From the NCBI GenBank assembly GCA_027604505.1, contig JADIIX010000301.1, positions 1 to 15,059 on the forward strand: 15,059 nucleotides of DNA, in the 5' to 3' direction. Positions 10,143 through 15,059 of this stretch are shown piece by piece. The DNA comes from Gonapodya sp. JEL0774. Taxonomy: Eukaryota > Monoblepharomycota > Monoblepharidomycetes > Monoblepharidales > Gonapodyaceae. Made by a program: the position numbers and the translations under genes. Each line of letters opens with the position of its first letter. The first letter of the stretch is position 1. The notes beneath the pieces were generated by a model, which was not told the DNA's origin, did not search any database, and saw nothing but the letters and a program-made list of their open reading frames with translations.

Positions 10143-11560
10143 CTCCATCATCTTCTCTCTCGAGCTCGTTCGAAGCTCGACGCTTCCGCGATGGCGAATG
10201 TGCACGAACTAAATCCATAGAGGGGAAAGTTGTGTGTCTTCAGGGGGCACCAGCATTGGGACGGTGCGGGCCGACCTATTTTCCCTTTTCAGGAAAAGAA
10301 ACCCCTTTCCCAAGGTCACTTCGAGTCTGCGACAGAGTCTAAAGCAATCCAGCCGTTAGGCCCGGCTGAGAACTCTCTGCTACAAATCCAGCAATAAACC
10401 TATCAAACGAGCGACCATGCACTCGTCGTTTCGTCTGCGCATTATAACATAAATTCTCCTCGCCCTTACTACGGGGTGTGGGGAATACACTGTTGAATAA
10501 AGTTCGAGGCTTCCACGGTGTTGTGCTTGTCTTGAGAAACCGTGGACGTATAATCGTGCCATGGAAAAATCCGGTTTTCTCCGGTCAGACACAGAACACA
10601 CCCGAACACCAAGTGACTCCAAATTTCTGACGGCCCAACGTGGACCCCTCCGAACCCCCGACTGCCGCATGAAATAGGGTCTCCTGGCTCTCAGCTGCTG
10701 AGCTCGATGGCTGACCGGTGCTCACTCGGCCGGTGCGGTCACCGATAACTGCGGGTCGGGAGATGCTGAGGCCGTAAGACGAACGCTGGGACGGGGCGGG
10801 AAGAGGCGCAACACTCCAAGTGGGCCCAAAGGATACGCTAGCAGGTATGCTGTCTTTGTTATGGAGCACTACGGGGCCCGGCCTCCTCGTGGCGTGCTCT
10901 GGGAACCGGACGCAAGTCTGGTTGCTAGCGGGGCCCCAATGCCTTTTTCCGTTTCATTTTTATCGCTAATCATCTTTCTCGAATGATGTGACCGGCCAAG
11001 AGCTGTAGCAAAGTACGTTATGTGTTGATCTCAGGCGCGTGCGCCTCGACTCATTGCACATTCCTACTTTGTATTCGTGCGATAATTTTTTTCAACAAGT
11101 GATTGGCTGATGCAGAGATTCTTTTAGTGTTGGTGTTTTTAGTCGGCATCTGTCTGTGTCGTTGAACTGGCATGCAGGACATTATTGGACTCGGACAGCG
11201 TCTTAGGTCATGGGAAGACCACGGACACATGGCGTATGCATAACGCGGCTCGACATTCCGAGACCAGCTTGGACACGGGAACTAGGTTCCTTTTTCCCAT
11301 ACTTCTCCTTTGTTCTCGAGCATGTGACTTTGACTCTCTTATATGTGGAGACGCGAGACTGCATGGACTTTAGTTTGTAAACAAGCGACCTTTAATAATA
11401 GCTGGAGAGAGTTACACAGAATTTTTAGGCTTGGCTCGCTCTCGTTCTTTTTTTCCGAATTGTTCGTGAGTCTTTGACTGTGGTCCTCTGTCATTCCACT
11501 CACCCACATCGTTCTAGATCTCCATTGAATAAAGACAGATAAGCTAGGAGAGGTTGAAAA
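10143..11560. other. Gene-poor interval, no supported gene
   Basis: About 1.4 kb upstream of the ten-exon gene. It is G/C-richer around 10600-10930 and A/T-richer after 10950. Two overlapping minus-strand open frames of just over 90 codons (10380-10670 and 10585-10869) lack recognisable motifs and convincing splice continuation. No long terminal repeat pair, tRNA or ribosomal sequence was recognised. The left edge probably holds the first exon and promoter of the ten-exon gene. Confidence 0.45.
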
Positions 11561-11703
11561 CATCACTAGTAACCTATAAGCAACTTTGAGATGGGTATGC
11601 TGTTCCGTTGTCTGTACGCCGTTAGGTCCCGGTCCTCCGTGCGTCCAGCATGTGATTCCGAATTGATAGGTCCGAGATGTCCCGAGGTTTCAGTGGGAGC
11701 ACT

Positions 11704-11731
11704 CCGAGAGAGAGTGGGGGACCTCTCTCGG
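11704..11731. repeat. Perfect 9-bp inverted repeat (hairpin)
   Basis: The arms CCGAGAGAG (11704-11712) and CTCTCTCGG (11723-11731) are perfectly complementary around a ten-base loop, AGTGGGGGAC. Either strand could fold into a short stem-loop. It is not next to a supported gene end, so no role is assigned. Confidence 0.7.
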
Positions 11732-12076
11732 GTCCGAACAGAGCAAAGACATCAACATCGTGCAATCAACAGTGTGCTCTTCATTTCTTCCACTAGCTGT
11801 CCGAATCCCCCAAACTGGTTGCACTCTTTACCCCGACAGGTCCCGTCAATCAATGTCGATGGTGCTCGTAATATTGTCCACGTTCAAGTACAACACACTG
11901 GAAAAAATCCCCCCCGTTACCAACCCCGGGTAAATGAACATCCAGATTCAGATCTTGAAACATGATTTATGACCCTGCAGAGTCTCAAGGTGCAGCAGGG
12001 AAAGTTGACAGAACGAGACATATTGCGAGCAAGAAGGCGACGTGACGTAAGAGCAAGGCAACACCTGCTCACTCAC

Positions 12077-12600
12077 CACCTTTGTAGAAATGTTCACGCG
12101 AGGTTCTTGCAATCATCGGGAACTGCTGGGGGCTATCAGTTGAGAAACCGGATAAGATCGTTCGAGGAGTCAGAAGAATGAAACCTCATAAGCTGGCAAT
12201 ACTCACTCCATCCCGACGATCCAAGAATGCTCCAAGATTGCAGCTTGGACATCGCGTGATATTGCCAGCAACGCGAGTGACGTAGAGTGATGGACGCTGT
12301 CGACCGATTATAGACCAGGATTCGAGCCATACGACTAGGAGGCACGATCCATCACTCACCTTCTCCGGCTAATCGCCTATCGTCCGGTTTGTGCCGAGGT
12401 TTGTGCTGACTCCTCTGGAAAGTGATGTGATTTGAGATTGATGGTCAGTGAGTCAACTTATCAGTTCTTACATGGCTGTCAGGATATCCGGTTTTCCCTG
12501 TGGCCAAGTGCCAGGAATTCCAGGCGTCTTCGCATTTTGTCCGGAATTCCTGGCACCATTGTCCGGAATTCCGTGATGGTGCGAGGAATTCCGTATGTCC
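12077..12600 (-). pseudogene. Probable degenerate multi-exon gene with a CPSC motif
   Basis: Minus-strand pieces join in one frame: (a) from about 12600 to 12472, donor GTAAGA; (b) 12414-12360, acceptor TTTCCAG, donor GTGAGT; (c) 12296-12207, acceptor GTCGACAG, donor GTGAGT; (d) 12125-12077, acceptor CCCCCAG, donor GTGAGT. Introns are 57, 63 and 81 bases, and phases 2, 0 and 0 match. The frame of (c) reads SLYVTRVAGNITRCPSCNLG then AFLDRRDG, and (d) gives QFPMIARTSREHFYKGG. The CxxC could bind a metal. Piece (b) carries an in-frame TAG at 12371-12369. No start codon or end was found, and the family is not recognised. It may be a pseudogene, or the TAG may lie in an intron I placed wrongly. 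A competing plus-strand spliced frame covers the same bases, so this is tentative. Confidence 0.3.
12508..12592. repeat. Cluster of four GGAATTCC palindromes with 14-bp inverted repeat
   Basis: GGAATTCC occurs at 12514, 12543, 12565 and 12585 (first base of each). The first two are the centres of a perfect 14-bp inverted repeat, GTGCCAGGAATTCC (12508-12521) and GGAATTCCTGGCAC (12543-12556), with a 21-base spacer. TTGTCCGGAATTCC also repeats directly at 12537-12550 and 12559-12572. Four copies of one 8-mer in 79 bases is far above chance. Confidence 0.85.
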
Positions 12601-12630
12601 TTTTTTATTGTAATGTTGCGGGGCTTCAAG

Positions 12631-13043
12631 TATAAGTATAATAAGAGAACTAGAACAGACTATTCACCTCCATATTAGTCGGCATTCTGTTCTGCTCACG
12701 CTGACCAGGCATCCATAAATGGCAAGGCTGTATCAAGTATAAACGAAATACGTTTCCATCAGCTGACTCCGAGGGCTGGCTGCTGCCACGCTTGAGATGA
12801 ATAGTTTCGTGTGCAGCTTTCGGCACCACTCGACCGTAGGAGCGGCATCAGTTGTCGCACTCTATGCCATACAATTGTAGTTACAGGTATCTAGCAGTAA
12901 GAAACATCTGATAGTTGTTGTCATTCGTGTCCTCCATTCAGTCAGAATGGTCGATGTCGTCCATCCAGGAACTCGCGTGTGGACACGCGGCTTTGCCACA
13001 GCTCCGATGTGGATTCTCGTGGACTCTGTCTTTCCATCCATGG
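12631..13043. other. Interval without a supported gene
   Basis: About 410 bases between the GGAATTCC cluster and the GGTA/TACC block. A 48-codon plus-strand frame (ATG 12947 to TGA 13093) begins MVDVVHPGTRVWTRGFATAP, but it has no splice partner and no recognised family. Nothing else is supported. Confidence 0.4.
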
Positions 13044-13383
13044 TGGTAAAAAGAGATAGAGAGGAGACTGTATCGTTACCAAGGTATTCTTGAATTCCCC
13101 TCTCAATTTACCACGTGGTACATTTCTCAGAGTGGTAATCGAATCTCTAATCGGGAGGTTGGTATCAACACAACGTGGTATCATGCTGATTACCATAGAT
13201 GATTACCCTATGGTATTTTATTTGAATGGTATTTTGCCAATTACCTATGGTCTAATGTACCACATGGGTCTCAGGGGGTGGTAAATGGGTGGTAAAGACA
13301 CGTTACCCGTGAGGTCTCAGAAATTACCATCCAGGGTAAAGCTCACATTGGTAAACGGATGGAAATCAGCCATGGGAATTACC
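13044..13383. repeat. GGTA/TACC-saturated repeat block
   Basis: By eye about 21 copies of GGTA or its complement TACC, often as GGTAA/TTACC or GGTAT, fall in 340 bases, against roughly 2 to 3 expected by chance. Sub-structures: a perfect 12-bp palindrome TACCACGTGGTA at 13109-13120; an inverted pair TACCATAG (13191-13198) and CTATGGTA (13208-13215); and three copies of TCTCAG (13125, 13269 and 13315), each followed within a few bases by GGTAA or TTACC. The block is A/T-rich and non-coding on both strands. It may be a decayed foldback element, a satellite-like array or a binding-site cluster; none can be shown here. Confidence 0.7.
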
Positions 13384-13684
13384 TGATTTTTCCCTGTGAC
13401 ACTTCCAAACCAAACACGAGATTGCTAATTGTAATTGTAATTCAAAAATACTTTCGACCGAGTCTAGATAGCTCTTTACTACAATACATGATTTCGTTCT
13501 ACGAGCTCGGTCGACAATTCCGCCGAACAGTAGGTAGATCAAAACGGAAACATACATACCACATGAAACAAACGATACTGAACCTGTTTTCAAAACTGAA
13601 GGATGCGATATTTACAGAACGGGGTCGCAGTACTTCAGGTACAGCAACCGCGCAAGAAAGTAGTCCAAAGTAGAAATATGCGTA
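13384..13684. other. A/T-rich interval without a supported gene
   Basis: About 300 bases beyond the GGTA/TACC block, lying 3' of the right-hand minus-strand gene and probably including its 3' untranslated region. Short frames on both strands are unsupported. Confidence 0.4.
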
Positions 13685-15059
13685 TTAGGCAAAAGCGCGA
13701 CCCGCGCGTACTCCTTTCGTATGCAATCCAAAGAACAGCTTGGGGTATGCGAAGGCATACCGGAAGCGCCAAGACCAATAGATGCGGCGAGCTTCCAAAC
13801 AGACTAAAATGACCTGTGCTCGAACTACAAAACCGTAGACGAAGAATGTATGGGCACTTTGGTATCGCCACGTGAGTGGAAAAGAGTGCTCACCGTTGAT
13901 CGAGCACATCAATGTGCGAACTTAATCTCACTCCAGAGATTCCACTCACTCTTCGGTGGGTGAAACAACTCGAATAGACTTGTCGCCTCCATTGATGGTG
14001 ACGGTGTCCGACGACGATTCTTCAGTCAGTGGATCTGCATCAACAGACGTCGCTGCCGAACTCCGTCGTATAAGTGGGATAGCCGCACCACCCGGTTTCG
14101 AAGCACTCGGTATAGAAATCTCATCGAATGCGGACGAATCACCTCCTATGATCGGGCTTTCGAGGTCCATCCTCGACTCTACATCTTCCGTTCCACTCTC
14201 AGATACGACGTCTTTCGCACCCCACGACTTGTTGGGGGAGGCAACACCGTTTCTCGAGTCTCGATTTTCTGTGGGGGAGGTTTTCCTTGTCTCACCCTCG
14301 AGTTCCTGAGTTTTGGTTCCAGAATGTGCTTTGAAATCATTTTCATCAGCCAGCTCTCCCGATTCCGCAACCAGCTCTCCCGATTCAACTGCCAGCTCTC
14401 CCTTGACCAGCTCTTCTACTGTGGACTCAAGGACCTTTGAAGCTACATTGACTTCCGCCTCGTCCACTCGATCACCCGCGCTGTCCGATCTTGATCTCAC
14501 ACGAGAAACTGGATCGTCGACAGCTCCATTGTTGCCTGGTACTTGACGACAGTGCGAATCAAGTTCAACCGCCGGATCCCTATCTGTCTGAAGAGTCGCT
14601 CCCGATTCAATATCCTCGGTGATCTTATGGTCCATGCTTGTAGGATCAAGTGCTAGAACTTCCAGAACGTTGGCTGCGGAAGTGGGAGGAGGGGTTCCGA
14701 AGATGAAGTCCGGATCCACACGGGTCTAAAACAGGAATGTAACAAACACGTTTATGAGCATCTCAAACGTGGAAGCAGGCGATCTCGCGTGTCAGCTTAC
14801 TTCTGATTCGCCAGGCAAGGCAGGCGCCTCTGAGCTTTCGATGGAGGGGGATTCGGTGTCTGTAATTGCTGACTTGTCCTCAACAACATTCGACACGCCA
14901 CTCGAACCGGAAGAAGGAACTGCCAGTGTTTGAGTTGTCAACTCCGGCGCACTAGAGCAAACGTCCTCATTGGATTCGACATTCTTTTCAACAACTGGGA
15001 GAGAAGGAGCACTCTCCGCCTTTGGCATCTCTGCGCTGCTGGTCGCAGCGGAAGAGTCA
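13685..15059 (-). CDS. Acidic Ser/Thr-rich disordered protein with optional aromatic C-terminal exon (5' end outside window)
   Basis: Minus-strand exons: >15059-14801, 14725-13950 and 13856-13685. The introns of 75 (GTAAGC to TTTTAG) and 93 bases (GTGAGT to CCAAAG) both match in phase. The first two exons encode more than 340 residues rich in Ser, Glu, Asp, Pro and Thr, with few aromatics and no folded domain; VDPDFIFGTPPP opens the second exon. A heptad-length repeat, GELAVES-GELVAES-GELADEN, lies at about 14350-14412. The third exon has a different composition: FFVYGFVVRAQVILVCLEAR, then RRIYWSWRFRYAFAYPKLFF, ending RAGRAFA. It is basic and aromatic, perhaps membrane-associated. If the last intron is kept, translation stops at 13946-13948 with SPTEE, because the stop TGA is inside the GTGAGT donor. 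The disordered part is well supported as an open frame; the third exon is less certain. Function is unknown. Confidence 0.68.
14350..14412 (-). repeat. 21-bp in-frame tandem repeat (7-residue units)
   Basis: On the plus strand CCAGCTCTCCC starts at 14350, 14371 and 14392, an exact 21-base period, with a degenerate fourth start (CCAGCTCTTCT) at 14407. On the coding minus strand this gives seven-residue units of the GEL(A/V)xES type. The period is a multiple of three, so the frame is kept. The repeat lies in the disordered part of the right-hand gene. Confidence 0.85.

Noticed and set aside
10380-10869. Two overlapping minus-strand frames of just over 90 codons
   Set aside because: They overlap each other in different frames and show no motif, no splice partner and no convincing start.
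10560-10960. Possible long terminal repeat or retrotransposon remnant in the G/C-rich stretch
   Set aside because: No paired repeat, primer-binding site, or reverse transcriptase or integrase frame was seen.
12508-12592. EcoRI-linker cloning artefact as the source of GGAATTCC copies
   Set aside because: GGAATTCC is a classic linker, but the four copies have different flanks and sit inside long inverted and direct repeats, which fits genomic sequence better. It cannot be fully excluded.
12947-13093. 48-codon plus-strand frame
   Set aside because: It is short, has no recognised family, and its end runs into the GGTA/TACC block; a chance frame is the simplest reading.
13956-14546. Long Ser-rich plus-strand open frames
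   Set aside because: They mirror the minus-strand acidic Ser-rich exon, whose frame is longer and joins in phase to the upstream exon at 14801.

Overview
The window looks like nuclear DNA of a filamentous fungus, most likely a basidiomycete. Genes are split by many short introns of about 40 to 330 bases, mostly GT-AG with GTGAGT, GTACGT or GTATGT donors. The recognisable proteins are eukaryotic, and two of them (ATP synthase gamma subunit and an OPA3-like protein) are nuclear-encoded mitochondrial proteins. No prokaryotic signals, CRISPR arrays, rRNAs, convincing tRNAs or intact transposons were seen. All exon models were assembled by eye from reading frame, splice consensus and intron phase.

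Layout: (1) bases 3-640, plus strand: 3' part of an atypical protein-tyrosine phosphatase with an HC-x5-R loop. (2) 1147-2748, minus strand: six-exon mitochondrial F1-ATPase gamma subunit; its presequence exon is not resolved. (3) 3337-4744, plus strand: five-exon OPA3-like gene, head-to-head with (2) across about 590 bases. (4) about 5316-6813, minus strand: F-box-like, Cys-rich protein whose frames do not join cleanly. (5) 7412-10070, minus strand: ten-exon gene for a Pro/Ser-rich protein of about 575 residues with a C-terminal coiled coil, family unknown. (6) about 10140-13680: gene-poor stretch holding a degenerate-looking minus-strand gene with a CxxC motif, a hairpin, a cluster of GGAATTCC inverted repeats, and a 340-base block saturated with GGTA/TACC. 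(7) 13685-15059, minus strand: 3' part of an acidic, Ser/Thr-rich disordered protein with an optional aromatic C-terminal exon, running off the right edge.

Only (2) and (3) have an obvious shared biology, mitochondrial bioenergetics and inner-membrane/cristae maintenance, and their divergent arrangement would allow a shared promoter. No defence system, biosynthetic cluster or new mobile system could be demonstrated. The most unusual material is the repeat-rich region 12500-13400 and the spliced minus-strand reading frame next to it.
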